22,929 bases of DNA from Patescibacteria group bacterium UBA6263 (GCA_002441085.1 DJVF01000030.1:22235-45163); one strand, 5' to 3'; positions 10,010 through 19,583 are shown, counted from the first letter of the stretch. Numbers and translations are program-made. The notes: generated by a model from the letters alone, not told the origin.

Positions 10010-10804
10010 ATGAAACAGTATTTAAATTTGTTGGACCATATTTTAACTAATGGTGTTAAAAAGACAGATCGTACAGGAACAGGTACACTAAGTGTGTTTG
10101 GTCACCAGATGCGATTTGATCTTGCTGAGGGATTTCCTCTTGTTACAACAAAGAAGCTACACCTTCGCTCCATTATTTATGAGTTACTTTGGTTTCTTCG
10201 TGGAGATACTAATATAAAGTATCTTAATGATAACAAAGTAACGATATGGAATGAATGGGCTGATGAATTTGGTAATCTTGGCCCTGTGTATGGTGCTCAA
10301 TGGAGATCTTGGCAAGATTATGAAGGTGGTCATATCGATCAGATTTCAGATCTTATCAGCTCTATTAAAAACAACCCTGATTCAAGAAGACATATTGTGT
10401 CTGCTTGGAATGTGGCCGCTATCCCTTATATGGCGTTGCCGCCATGTCATCTTCTGTATCAATTCTATGTTGCTGAAAATAAATTGAGTTGTCAGATGTA
10501 TATAAGGAGTTGGGATGTGTTTTTGGGAGGACCGTTTAATATTGCATCTTATGCTTTGTTGACTATGATGATTGCACAGGTTTGTGATTTGCAGTTGGGA
10601 GAATTTATTATCTCAAGTGGAGATACTCACTTGTATACAAATCACTTGGAGCAAGCTAGGCTTCAATTAAGCCGTCAACCCAGGTCATTACCTCAAATGA
10701 AACTCAATCCTAATGTGAAGGATATATTTGGATTTAAGTTTGAAGATTTTCAGCTTGTGGGGTATGATCCGCATCCGCACATTAAGGCCGACATTTCGGT
10801 ATAA
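10010..10804 (+). CDS. thyA: Thymidylate synthase ThyA, standard-code gene
   Basis: The product has 264 residues, exactly the E. coli length. It methylates dUMP to dTMP with 5,10-methylene-tetrahydrofolate, leaving dihydrofolate. Conserved blocks appear in order: [17 protein letters not shown], the catalytic cysteine in [10 protein letters not shown] (about 146), the dUMP-binding [19 protein letters not shown] and the terminus [14 protein letters not shown]. Gly replaces the usual hydrophobic residue before PFNIASY. All 17 glycines are GGN and there is no in-frame TGA, in contrast with the flanking genes. No folate gene or dihydrofolate reductase is nearby. It is a single-gene unit with its own terminator and a hairpin cluster after it. 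Function is certain; recent acquisition is inferred. Confidence 0.97.
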   Translation: MKQYLNLLDHILTNGVKKTDRTGTGTLSVFGHQMRFDLAEGFPLVTTKKLHLRSIIYELLWFLRGDTNIKYLNDNKVTIWNEWADEFGNLGPVYGAQWRSWQDYEGGHIDQISDLISSIKNNPDSRRHIVSAWNVAAIPYMALPPCHLLYQFYVAENKLSCQMYIRSWDVFLGGPFNIASYALLTMMIAQVCDLQLGEFIISSGDTHLYTNHLEQARLQLSRQPRSLPQMKLNPNVKDIFGFKFEDFQLVGYDPHPHIKADISV

Positions 10805-10821
10805 GAAAAAATCATTTTAAC

Positions 10822-10858
10822 AAAATCCTTTTGCTTTTTTGGCTGAGGATTTTTTTTA
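10822..10858 (+). terminator. Intrinsic terminator of thyA
   Basis: AAAATCCT at 10822-10829 pairs with AGGATTTT at 10846-10853, 17 bases after the thyA stop, followed by a T-run to 10858. The 16-base loop contains a further TGC/GC pairing. Confidence 0.7.
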
Positions 10859-10893
10859 ATTTTTTTACTAGGGGTTTCGCCCCCAGACGACGA

Positions 10894-10924
10894 CTGACTT
10901 TTTTTATCAATGAAAAAAAGTCAG
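10894..10924. repeat. Perfect 12-bp stem, 7-base loop
   Basis: CTGACTTTTTTT at 10894-10905 pairs with AAAAAAAGTCAG at 10913-10924. The run of T sits inside the stem rather than after it, so it does not look like an ordinary terminator. Confidence 0.8.
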
Positions 10925-10933
10925 CAAAAAAAT

Positions 10934-10971
10934 CTAGCCTTCACAAAACTCGTAATATTTTTACAGGCTAG
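10934..10971. repeat. 7-bp inverted repeat CTAGCCT / AGGCTAG
   Basis: Arms at 10934-10940 and 10965-10971 enclose 24 bases. The left arm overlaps the left arm of the larger 10937-11096 repeat, so alternative foldings compete. Confidence 0.6.
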
Positions 10972-11096
10972 TTATTTAAATATATTTTTCTATTAGTGGT
11001 AATTCCATATAGCTCCCCCCTAAAGGGTTCCCGGTCGCTATGAGTTTGTTTTTATATTTTTATGTTGTTAATGTGACTCAAACAAGTTGTGAAGGC
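10937..11096. repeat. 10-bp inverted repeat bounding a 160-base segment
   Basis: GCCTTCACAA at 10937-10946 is the exact reverse complement of TTGTGAAGGC at 11087-11096. The segment has the size and ends of a tiny non-autonomous element, but no target duplication is evident. Confidence 0.5.
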
Positions 11097-11154
11097 ATTT
11101 AAAAACTATTAAAATTATAGAAACTATATCTAATAATATTTACTGATTATAAAT

Positions 11155-12705
11155 TTATTCTTGGCTTATAAACATAGTTTTGGATCTATATTGCATAGCT
11201 TCTGCTAGATGTTGTATTGTGAGATTTTGATCTCATTGCATATCTGCTATTGTCCTTGCGAGTTTGATCATCCTATGAATGACTCTAGGTGATAATGTGA
11301 GTTTGTTGGCTGCTTGTGATAGAAAATCTTTGGATCAGCTATCTAGATCAATAAATTCTTGGATATGTTTGGATGACATTTGAGCGTTGGTATATATTCA
11401 GATATTTTCAAATCTTTTTTGTTGGATAGTCCAGGCTTTGATAACCTTTTCTCTGATGCTAGATGAGCTTTCGTATGATACTTTGTCTAATATTTTATCT
11501 ATATTTTCACGAGGAATCTCCATAATCATATCTATCCTATCTAATAGTGGTCAAGATATTTTGTTTTGATATTTTTGTATATCGTGGATATTGCAAGTAC
11601 AATTTTTTTCTGGATCTTTGTAATATCAGCATTTACATGGATTCATAGAACCCACAAACATAAAATTGGCTGGATATTGGATAGTGCCTGCTACTCTGGA
11701 AATATTTATTGTTTTGTCTTCTATGGGTTGACGCAATACTTCTAGGACTTCTCTGGGAAATTCTGTGAGCTCATCAAAAAATAAAACTCATTTGTGAGCT
11801 AGGCTGACTTCTCATGGTGTGAGGGAAGATCCTCATCCAATTATTGATATTTTGGAAGCCGTATGGTGGACCTGTCTAAATGGTCTTTGAATAATTAGTG
11901 GTGAATCCTTATTTAATTTTCAAACTACAGAATAAATCTGACTCACTTCTAGTATTTCCTCAAACCCAAGTGGTGGTAATATACTTTGCAAAGCCTTGGA
12001 TAGCATGGTCTTGCCAGATCCTGGAGCTCATACCATGATGAGATTGTGCAATCATGCCGCAGCAATTGCTAGAGCTCTTTTGGCAAATATTTGTCATTTG
12101 ATATATTCAAAATCTATTTCAAAATTATCTTTTGATAAGTATAAATTTTCTATATTTTGAGGGCTTGTGATTTTGTTTATATCTTTGGAATTAATAAAAA
12201 ATTCCAATATTTCATGGAAATTTTGGATAGGATAGATTGTAATATTGGGGATGTATTCTAATTCGTAAATATTTTCTTGTGGGATAAAAAATTGATTATA
12301 TCATTTTTTGATGGCAGATATGACTGATGGTAAAAGTCAGTTTACTCTTTTGACAGATCAATCTAATCATAATTTTCAGAAAAAAAGTGAATTGTTTACA
12401 ATTTCATTGTTTTTGATATGTCAGTCATAAACCAATAGTAATATAGCTACTGCCATTGGTAGATCAAAACTTGTTCAGATTTTTTTGATATCGCTGGGAG
12501 CTAAGTTTAAAATAATTTTTCTTTTGGGTAGATCGGTAGCTATACTACGAAATGTTGCCCTGATCCTTTCTTTGGATTCTTTGATGGCAGCATCTGGTAG
12601 TCATATAATCTCTATGCCTGGCAGAGCTCTATTGGAGTCTGCCTCTACTATTACCTCAAATCATTGTAATCATAGGTTGGTAAAGGTTTTAATTCTTTGT
12701 ATCAT
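11155..12705 (-). CDS. comM: ComM/YifB-family AAA+ ATPase (Mg-chelatase-like)
   Basis: The product has 516 residues; E. coli YifB has 506. ComM is a hexameric DNA helicase that promotes branch migration when incoming single-stranded DNA is integrated during natural transformation. The N-terminal ChlI/Lon-like domain spans about 1-175 ([16 protein letters not shown]). The AAA+ core has Walker A GAPGSGKT at 226-233 and Walker [11 protein letters not shown] at 307-316. A cysteine cluster, [15 protein letters not shown], probably binds zinc, and the C-terminal Mg-chelatase helical domain begins near 425. The first Walker A glycine is TGA. With the type IV pilin-like gene further right it suggests DNA uptake. 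It is divergent from the polyprenyl synthetase gene across a palindrome. Confidence 0.95.
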
Positions 12706-12761
12706 CGTGTGTATAAAATATTAAATTATATGTTGAGTCTTTTGGATATAATGTTTTTTAC

Positions 12762-12801
12762 ACTATTTGCAATAGTTTTGTCAAAAATATTTTTGACAAA
12801 A
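12762..12801. promoter_or_regulatory. 26-bp perfect palindrome and adjoining 6-bp inverted repeat between divergent genes
   Basis: Positions 12776-12801 read identically on both strands, with arms TTTTGTCAAAAAT and ATTTTTGACAAAA. Each arm holds a TTGACA, so it offers head-to-head -35 boxes. Just left, ACTATT-TGC-AATAGT (12762-12776) forms a second inverted repeat. It lies 71 bases from each of the two start codons (comM and polyprenyl synthetase). No well-spaced -10 follows either TTGACA; a weak TTGAAA-N16-TATATT at 12812-12839 could serve the synthetase gene. A shared operator is likely. Confidence 0.55.
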
Positions 12802-12872
12802 ATTTATTAGTTTGAAAAAAAATATAAAATAAATATATTATATCTCAGTATTTATATAGATATTTGGATTAT

Positions 12873-13916
12873 ATGGATTTAGCAGAGTTTAAAATTATAT
12901 TTGATAGTATTTTGAGTGAATATGTACAGAAAAAGATAAATGATTCAAAAAAATTATTGGATCATGAAAAATTAAACAAAATAATTGATTATATTCATGT
13001 TTTTATGTTTTCTGGTTGAAAGAGGATTAGGCCATATGTTTTGTATTTGACCTATAAATGACTTGGATGAAAAAATCAAGAAGCGATAATGCGTTTTGGA
13101 GTAATTTTTGAATTGCTTCATAGTATGGCATTGATCCATGATGATATAATAGATAAATCAGACAAGAGACACAACGTAGCTACTATGCATCACTATACTC
13201 ATAAACTTTTGGATGAAAAAGATATGCATATAGCTTGGTCTCAGGCATTGTTGGTTTGAGATTTACTTTTGTCTCGAGTATATGAATTGTGGTATCAAAA
13301 TCATGATTTTGATGAGAGTTTACTCTATGCAGCTAGACAAAATGTCCATTATATGATAGAAGAAGTTATATTAGGGCAGATGATAGATGTACATATGATG
13401 ACTGGAGAAGAGGCTAATGAATGATTGATTGATAAAAAAAATAAATATAAAACTGCCTCATATACTTTCACTAGACCTATGTTGACTGGTGCTGTTTTGG
13501 TCTGAACAGATCCCAAAACCTTGGATTTGATCAAAGAATTGTGAGACTGTGTGGGTATGGCATTTCAGATTAGAGATGACTTGAAAGACATATTATGAAC
13601 TGAGACAGATAAGCGTATTTTTTCTGATGTACAAGAATGACAGCAAACTTATTTTACCAACTATATATTTAAAAATTGATCAGAAGAGGATAAAAAAATT
13701 CTTCGTGAATCTCTGGGTAAATCATTGACAGAAGAAAAGATTCAAATTCTTCAAAAAATGTTTCAATCGAGTTGAGCTATAGATTTTGTAAAATCTATTA
13801 TAGAAAAATATTCTGATCAGGCAAAATATATTGTCAATCAGATATCTTTCCAAGATAAGTCTGTCAAAGTAGCTTTTGATTATTTGATCAAAAAAATTTC
13901 TAATTTATCTGTTTAA
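12873..13916 (+). CDS. Polyprenyl (isoprenyl) diphosphate synthase
   Basis: The product has 347 residues. These enzymes add isopentenyl diphosphate units to an allylic diphosphate, giving for example the lipid precursor of cell-wall carriers. The sequence shows GGKRIRP at 48-54, the first Asp-rich motif DDIID at 90-94 with LIHDDIIDKSDKR, and the second Asp-rich motif DDLKD at 235-239 in FQIRDDLKDI. No large residues block the pocket just before the first motif in an obvious way (LLHSMALIH), so chain length cannot be deduced. Glycines of GGK and of the GLGGKN stretch use TGA. The gene converges with the cohesin-like gene and their stop codons overlap in TTTAA. Confidence 0.93.
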
Positions 13917-15118
13917 TCTAAATGTAATTTTTTGAATTGTTCTACTATCTTTTTGTGTTTAGAGAATCAATGTCGATAGTGAAGTTTCAATAAGAAAGTT
14001 ACAACAAACAAAAACCATCATATCACAGCAAAAACTGATATATAACTTTTTTTCTCTATTTTTTCAATTACTATTGTATCTGTAGGATTATCTATATTCT
14101 GTATAGTTTGTCATTCTGTTGGGATTGGACATCCTAATTTTTGTAGAATAGATTTGGATAAAATCAGATTTATTCAAGATTCTTTGATATATATATTGGA
14201 TATAAATCAACATTCTCTTTGTGTTCAGCGAAAATTTTTGTATCATTGTGAAAGTTCTCTTATTTTTAATGGATCTATATAATTTTCCAAAACAACTCAT
14301 GTTGCTGTCTTGACTTCAAAGGTTTGTGTTTGAGTATTTGCTCATCAATATTTTTGTTTGTCTGCAATAGATATAGATATTGGTATATTTTTGTTTATGG
14401 GTAATCGCATACGAGGATATACTATAAATTGATTTCAGCTCCATGAAACTTCTTTGTCATTGGGAGAGTAGCTTAGATTATTTATACTTAATTTGAGTGT
14501 ATTTTTGTCTATTCATTTTCAATCATCTTGAATTTCAAAAACAAAACTAGAATCTAACTCAACTCAATTGGTTTTGTTGATAGGCTTGATCATTTCTATT
14601 TTGGGAGCAACAATATCTGGTTCACATTCTGGGACTTTTTCAAATTGTATTGTAAAAGATTTTTTTAGAGGAATGACTCTTCAATATTTAGTAGTGACGT
14701 ATGATCATTCTATAAATTCAAAAGTATGTTGTGTCGTCGATTCTGTGCTTTTGAAGTATAAGTTGAATAATGAGACATTGGAATTATCAAAATTTTGAGA
14801 GCTTATTTTGTTGAATATTATTTTGTCATATTCTATGCTATAATTTGTAGTTTTGGATTTGTCTTGTGGCAAAACATTTAATATTTTTATTTTTTGTGGA
14901 TCGTATTTTAAAACGAGGTTTATTGTATTTATATCTTCTCATTTTGATTCAATACTTATAGTTGCTGAATGATTACATGATGCATGAAGCTTGTCTGATG
15001 GTGGGAATCTAGTATCTGAATATATTGGACTAAAATAAATATCAGCTGCATTTGCGTATATACCTATAAGTAAACATAGTACAAAGAATATTGTCGATAA
15101 TTTTTTGATAATTTTCAT
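13913..15118 (-). CDS. Membrane-anchored surface protein with cohesin-like domain
   Basis: The product has 401 residues. A signal peptide is clear (residues 1-24, ending ANA-ADI). Residues about 40-175 have the cohesin/Big-like pattern TINLVLKYDPQKIKILNVLP, in which a beta-sandwich binds partners such as dockerins or sugars. A second beta domain follows from about 180 (APKIEMIKPINKTNG, EIQDDGKGIDKNTL), an Ig-like type seen in extracellular proteins. The stretch NFRGTQRECGFI and a Cys near LGCPIP may form a disulfide. Residues 358-378 are a membrane helix (VFAVIGWFLFVVTFLL) and the end is basic. No dockerin partner is in the window. A promoter at 15152-15179 fits. The domain call is from pattern only. 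Confidence 0.75.
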
Positions 15119-15151
15119 TTTTTATTTTATTTTATAAAATAACTAATAATA

Positions 15152-15179
15152 AGTATAATCTTTTCAAAATTTTTATCAA
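15152..15179 (-). promoter_or_regulatory. Sigma-70-type promoter of the cohesin-like gene
   Basis: On the minus strand TTGATA (15179-15174) and TATACT (15157-15152) are 16 bases apart, and the -10 ends 33 bases before the start codon. Confidence 0.6.
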
Positions 15180-15351
15180 AATGATAGTGATTAACTAAAA
15201 AGAAACATTTGACAAAATAATATAATTACTTGAGTGATTGTTTACTTATTGTATATTTTATTTTGAGATTGTAATGTTAAAGTTGAAACTTGTATCTAAT
15301 TAGTTATTAGTTATTTGTAATTAATTTTTAAAATTTAAGTTGGATTATTCG

Positions 15352-15561
15352 ATGGTTGCTGAAATTATAAATAATGAAAGAAAAGATAGTATAAAAAAAA
15401 CTATAGATCATCCTATCAGTTGAGCTCTCAAGTGATGAGAACTAAAGGAAACTATTTTGCCTAAAAATGAAAATAAAGAAAAAATTTTACCTAATCAGAT
15501 TTCTATAGCTATGGATAAGTATGAAAATAAAGTAATTAAGAATAGAAGAAATGTAATTTAG
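15352..15561 (+). CDS. Small basic protein of unknown function
   Basis: The product has 69 residues and no membrane segment, signal peptide or known motif. It is rich in Lys, Asn, Glu and Ile. Three TGA codons read as Gly in SGALKGGEL, and the frame ends in TAG. The two consecutive TGA codons after AAG support a real frame under code 25, since a standard reading would stop after 24 residues. It converges with 15570-16082, 8 bases apart. With so little sequence I would call it probable rather than certain. Confidence 0.5.
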
Positions 15562-15569
15562 AAAGTAGT

Positions 15570-16082
15570 TTACATAAATAGTCTATAAATTCATAATGTA
15601 GATATGGTAAGTATTCGTCATATAGTTGTAGATATCAATTTATATAATTTTGTATTTTTGTAGTATCTATAAAATTTAGATAGATTATCCTTACTTATTA
15701 TATTTTTGGATAGTTTGTTTTGTATTTCTTTGACTTTGTTTTCGAATAAATTTTTTTCTGTAAAATAATCTTTGGTTTGCGACATAAATATCTCTTTTAT
15801 TAGTGAATTATTTATATTTGTATCGTGTTTTTGTTGGTACTGATTTTGAGAAAATTGATAAATAATTTCATCACAAGAAAAGAAAAACTTTTTTTTATTT
15901 TGATTAAATAAATTTTGTGTGGTATGATAAAGCCATCATAATAATATAATAGCTACTATATATATCGCTACTAAAAATATAAAAATTTCAGCTCCATGGA
16001 AAGATGATCAGATAATACTTGCTATACTATCTATGATAGATTGATATAGAGTCTGGGATAATATAATGTCTTGGTTTGGCAT
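15570..16082 (-). CDS. Single-pass membrane protein of unknown function
   Basis: The product has 170 residues. Residues 31-53 form one clear membrane helix (GAEIFIFLVAIYIVAIILLGW). The rest is Lys-, Asn- and Gln-rich and probably helical and cytoplasmic (CDEIIYQFSQNQYQQKHD, LFENKVKEIQNKLSKN). A final hydrophobic stretch (LISTTIGRILTISTLGIYRLF) is weaker. No family is recognised. It begins 6 bases after the tilS stop on the same strand, so both are probably one operon. TGA glycines occur in the helix and near the C-terminus. Confidence 0.65.
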
Positions 16083-16088
16083 GAGGTT

Positions 16089-17384
16089 TTATAAGTTATA
16101 AATATCTTTGAAAGCATATATTATATATCAACTATTTTCCACTACTGGGATAAAATTTCTTCGAATAATTGGTATTTTTTGATTGATACAGTATTGATTT
16201 CGAGTTTTATTTTTGAATTTATCTCAGGATCTGGGAAATCTCAATATCGATCAAATAAATTTTTCATCGTTTATATAAACTTTGATTTTTCATAAAATTA
16301 TATATCATAATCTATCTATAGATACCTTTTTATCAATACTTTTTGTCCAAAATTTTTGTGGGGCATTGATTATAAAAACTTTGGAATGAGAAACCCAAAA
16401 ATAAGTCTGATTGAAATATTTGAATCAATCGTCTTTTGTTGTTATAAAATCTTTCAAATCATTTATAAATTTGGTATTGATGTTTTTATAAATTCATAGT
16501 TTTTTGAGTATGGATACTATTTGTTCTTGAGAAATAAGTTTTTTGTAAATGTCTATTTCATATCAGAATTTGCAATTTCGGTATGGAGATTTGTTGATAT
16601 CATTTAGTATATCTTGATTGTTTGTATCTTCGTCTAATTGATTATATATTTTTTGAAAACTTTGAATAAAAGAATTGGAAGTTTGAGTCTTTTTGTGAGA
16701 TAGATTAAATATTTGAGGTAGTATCTTTATTCTGATTTTGTTTCTGAGGCTAGTTTTGGGGTCATCATTTGTTTCGTCTTGTACATATGGTATTTGGTAT
16801 TTTTTGCAAATTTGAAAAATCTCTGATTTGCTTAACTGTATCAATGGTCTAATAACTTTATTTTCTAGTAAATGATGGTCTTGGATTGGTAACATGCTTT
16901 GTAATCATTGTAGCGAACATCAGCGTAACATATTCATAAAAGATGATTCTATACGATCTGTAAGATTATGACCAAACAATATAAAGTCAATTTTATTTTT
17001 TTGTGAATGTTTTTGGATTTGCTGATATCTTCGATTCCTCAGATTATTTTCTGTTTTGCTTAGATTGTTTTTTCTAGTTTCGATAATTAAATTGCTTGAA
17101 TCAAAAAAACCTTTTATAAATTTTTCGTCTTTTATATTACTATCTCTTGTTTTGTGATTTAAATGAATAAAATATAAATTGTCTATATTAAATTGGTTTG
17201 TCCAGAAATAATCTAATATAATCACAGACATAAGTATACTATCTGCTCATCCAGAAACAGCTAAAAGTAGTTTGGAATCAGACTTGATATGTTTTTGAAG
17301 ATTTGTAAATATAGTATCTTTGCTTTTGAATAGTATATTAATAGTTTTTATGTCAAAAATATTTTTAATGTTGTTTTTGAGCAT
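16089..17384 (-). CDS. tilS: tRNA(Ile)-lysidine synthetase TilS
   Basis: The product has 431 residues, the usual length. TilS modifies C34 of the tRNA-Ile CAU anticodon to lysidine with lysine and ATP, so that it reads AUA. The PP-loop SGGADS is at 44-49 (second Gly is TGA), followed by HLNHKTRDSNIKDEKF and GHNLTDRIESSFMNMLRG, which are characteristic. A central region (FGKYQIPYVQDETNDD type) and a C-terminal substrate-binding part complete it. AUA is a very common isoleucine codon throughout this window, so the enzyme is likely essential. A standard-code caller would split it into pieces at 16563-16895 and 16920-17231. It is divergent from the DUF177 gene. Confidence 0.95.
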
Positions 17385-17454
17385 TTATAATTTGCAAATA
17401 TTTTAAAAACCAATAGTATTTGTTGTTTTATATTTTAATATATAGATTTATTCA

Positions 17455-17958
17455 ATGAAGGAAAAATGATTTGTTATAAAGGTTGCAGATCTTCTTAATC
17501 AACCATGAAAAAGTGATGAATTGTCTTTTGAATCAAAATCAACTGAACAATTGCCAAATTTAGATGAAAACTGATTGAGTTGAATTGTATTATTACAGTC
17601 TTTGGATAAAAATTCAATACTAGTTGACCTAGTTGATGTACAAGGTGTAATAGAAGATTCTTGTGATATTTGTCAAAAATCTTATAAGAGGGAATTTGTT
17701 TGTCCCAATTATAGAGCAAAATTTATATTGCCAGAATATGATAAAGATGAAGAAAGTGATGCGTTTGAAGAGATTTTTCCTATAGAAGCTAAAACGGATT
17801 TGATAAATATAGAAGATATGCTGGTACAGGCTGTAATTTTACAAGAACCTATAGTAAAACGTTGTGAAGGGTGTGAAACCAAAAAATTTGAAACTGAAAA
17901 TATTGAAGATGATGAGGTAGACTATTTTGAGTGAAAATCCAATATAATATTTAAATAA
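17455..17958 (+). CDS. DUF177/YceD-family protein (23S rRNA accumulation protein)
   Basis: The product has 167 residues. The family signature is visible: DLLNQPGKSDE near the N-terminus, GLSGIVLLQSL and ILVDLVDVQGVIEDSCDICQKSY with a CXXC pair (about 66-69), and a second pair in KRCEGCETK near the C-terminus. YceD is needed for normal 23S rRNA levels in E. coli and plants; the molecular role is not settled. In many bacteria it sits just before rpmF; here the next gene is a Fur-family regulator instead, 31 bases downstream. Residues 2-50 contain five TGA glycines, hence standard-code readings begin only at 17602. The C-terminal 25 residues are acidic. Confidence 0.8.
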
Positions 17959-17989
17959 ACTTTGGTTTTAAAATTTTGATTATAATATT

Positions 17990-18385
17990 ATGAATAAGAA
18001 TCGTTACAAGAATGAAATTTTTTTGTTATGTAAGTATGCTCCTCACAATGCAGATCAGATTCTTAAAAAATTAAGAAAAAATTATCCATATTTGGGATTG
18101 TGAACTGTATATAGAAATTTGTCAGAATTGGTCAATGAGTGAGTTTTGGAAAAAATCTCTGGGGTGACAGATAAAACTATTTATGATATAAAAAAAAGTG
18201 ATAATCTTCACTGACATCTTGTCTGTGAAACTACTTGAAAAGTAATCAATATAGATATATCTAAAATAAAAAATCTGGACTTATGATTGCCAGATGGATT
18301 CAACGTAAGTAAAGTTGAAGTAATTTTCTATGGAAATTTTGGATGAGAAGAATGAGAATGTAAAGGTAAGATAGTAATGAAATAA
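17990..18385 (+). CDS. Fur-family metalloregulator with reduced cysteine motifs
   Basis: The product has 131 residues. The N-terminal winged helix-turn-helix is clear at about 18-55 (ADQILKKL, GLGTVYRNLSELVNEGVLEKI). The dimerisation domain holds HGHLVCETTGKVINID at 74-89. Fur, Zur and PerR repress metal-uptake or peroxide genes when metal is bound. Classic members have two CXXC zinc sites; here each keeps only one Cys (C79 in CETTG, C124 in GECKG), so the structural zinc site is probably lost or replaced. His74 and His76 could still serve the sensory site. The inducing signal cannot be told. It is probably co-transcribed with the DUF177 gene. Glycines in GTVY and in FGGEEG use TGA. Confidence 0.88.
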
Positions 18386-18390
18386 CGATA

Positions 18391-18837
18391 CTAGATTAAT
18401 GATGATTTTTCTATATCATCTAATTTTTTGGAATCATAGTTTTTGTTTAGTTTATAATTTATTTTTTGAGTTTGTACTCAAGCTTTGGCTTCTTTGATAT
18501 TTATTTCAACTTTGTCATTTCTAGGAAAGTTGTTTTGAAATTTTTTGGTAGAATCAAAAACATTATTTCTAAGTAATTTGGCAATAAATTGTAATAGTCA
18601 TAGTTCTGATATGTTGAAAAATGCTATTATAACAAATATTATAAATACTATGATTCATACTATCATACCTATTAATTTGCTTCATCATCTAGATAATCAA
18701 TTGAAAAGTGCTAACGAAATGGCGACTCCAATAGCTAGTATAAATAATTGGACTATAGAGATATTCATAGGTCATATCTGAAATGACATTCAGTTTAATA
18801 GTCCTTTTTTGATATTTTTGGGGTAAACAACTTTCAT
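18391..18837 (-). CDS. Two-helix membrane protein, possibly PrgI/secretion-related
   Basis: The product has 148 residues, stop TAG. After MKVVYPKNIKKGLLNG the segment FQIGPMNISIVQLFILAIG begins two membrane helices (about 27-50 and 55-77), then a soluble tail with NNFPRNDKVEINIKEAK. The order of a short N-terminus, a glycine-proline start, two tight helices and a soluble end resembles the PrgI/VirB3-like proteins of secretion systems, but key motifs are lacking, so this is weak. It has an ideal promoter at 18873-18901. It converges with the Fur gene 5 bases apart and follows the 18903-19484 membrane protein on the same strand. Confidence 0.6.
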
Positions 18838-18872
18838 ATATAATATATAACTATAAAATATCTTATACTGGA

Positions 18873-18901
18873 ATTATAATCTAATATGTTGGTTTTGTCA
18901 A
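18873..18901 (-). promoter_or_regulatory. Near-perfect sigma-70 promoter
   Basis: On the minus strand TTGACA (18901-18896), 17 bases, then TATAAT (18878-18873). It overlaps the end of the intergenic gap beside the stop codon at 18903 and drives 18391-18837. The surrounding 15 bases 18894-18908 recur exactly at 7554-7568. Confidence 0.75.
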
Positions 18902-18902
18902 A

Positions 18903-19484
18903 TTAGATATCGGTTTTTATATTTACTTTCAATTCAGAAGTAATCAATATAGTAGCTATTCAATGTAAGAAAATCCGTATGGGGGTGTTTTTGATAAAAA
19001 TTTGCAAATATACATTATTGATGATAATATCTCATATTCATATATTGTTCAACTGTCAAAAAATACCGACTCACATGATAGCTATTTGTATCGTAAGTAT
19101 AAAACTGATGACTGTCAGTGGTACAAATAATATATAAAGTGACTTTTTGATGATTTCATCTTCAGGTATATCTATAGTGATTCTGGAAGTTTTGTAGATT
19201 ATTCGTAGGAGCAATAAGTATATAACCATGATTACTGTAGTCTGTCAGTTATTGAGGAAATTGGCAAATGCTTCGTTTTTGAATCCAAAAAATCTCAATC
19301 AGGGATTGGCGTCTAGATAGTTGATCAATATATTTAATGTTTGAGATCATGCCAAACAAATACTAGATAAGATATAATTTCATAAAATTATCTTGATCAT
19401 TTTTTCTAATCATATGGCAAAAGATATTGCTGCAATAGTTCATATGATTATTACTATAATATATATTATGATATCTTCTGTCAT
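18903..19484 (-). CDS. Multi-pass membrane protein of unknown function
   Basis: The product has 193 residues and about four to five hydrophobic segments: near 5-25 (IIIYIIVIIIGTIAAISF), 35-50, 82-98 (TTVIMVIYLLLLRIIY), 115-140 (LYILFVPLTVISFIL) and 165-185 (IRIFLHGIATILIT). Between them are short loops with acidic patches (DIPEDEIIKK). There is no signature for a transporter family. About ten glycines are TGA codons. It is divergent from the type IV pilin-like gene and upstream of the 18391-18837 protein, so a link to pilus or secretion assembly is possible by context only. Confidence 0.68.
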
Positions 19485-19583
19485 AGTTTTTGAAAGCTAT
19501 TGAAAAAGGTTTATTATTGTTTAGATATAATTGATAATTATTTTTGTAGTATTTTCAACTATCTTTAAATTTTATGTTTGATA

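Larger units (their letters stand above)
10805..11154. other. Non-coding gap with terminator and a second hairpin cluster
   Basis: No frame is supported under either code. After the thyA terminator come a GGGG/CCCC hairpin (10871-10883), a perfect 12-bp stem (10894-10924), CTAGCCT/AGGCTAG arms (10934-10971), and a 10-bp inverted repeat spanning 160 bases (10937-11096). A G+C-rich patch around 11012-11035 (CCCCCCTAAAGGG) stands out. From 11100 to 11154 the DNA is plain AT-rich. Confidence 0.6.

Noticed and set aside
10251..10487. 78-residue plus-strand reading
   Set aside because: It is an out-of-frame shadow inside thyA.
16563..17231. Two separate genes or a broken tilS
   Set aside because: They join into one uninterrupted TilS when TGA is read as Gly; no frameshift or stop lies between them.
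17981..17986. TATAAT just before the Fur-family start codon
   Set aside because: Only 3 bases separate it from ATG, so transcription would begin within the start codon; there is no well-spaced -35. Likely chance in AT-rich DNA.
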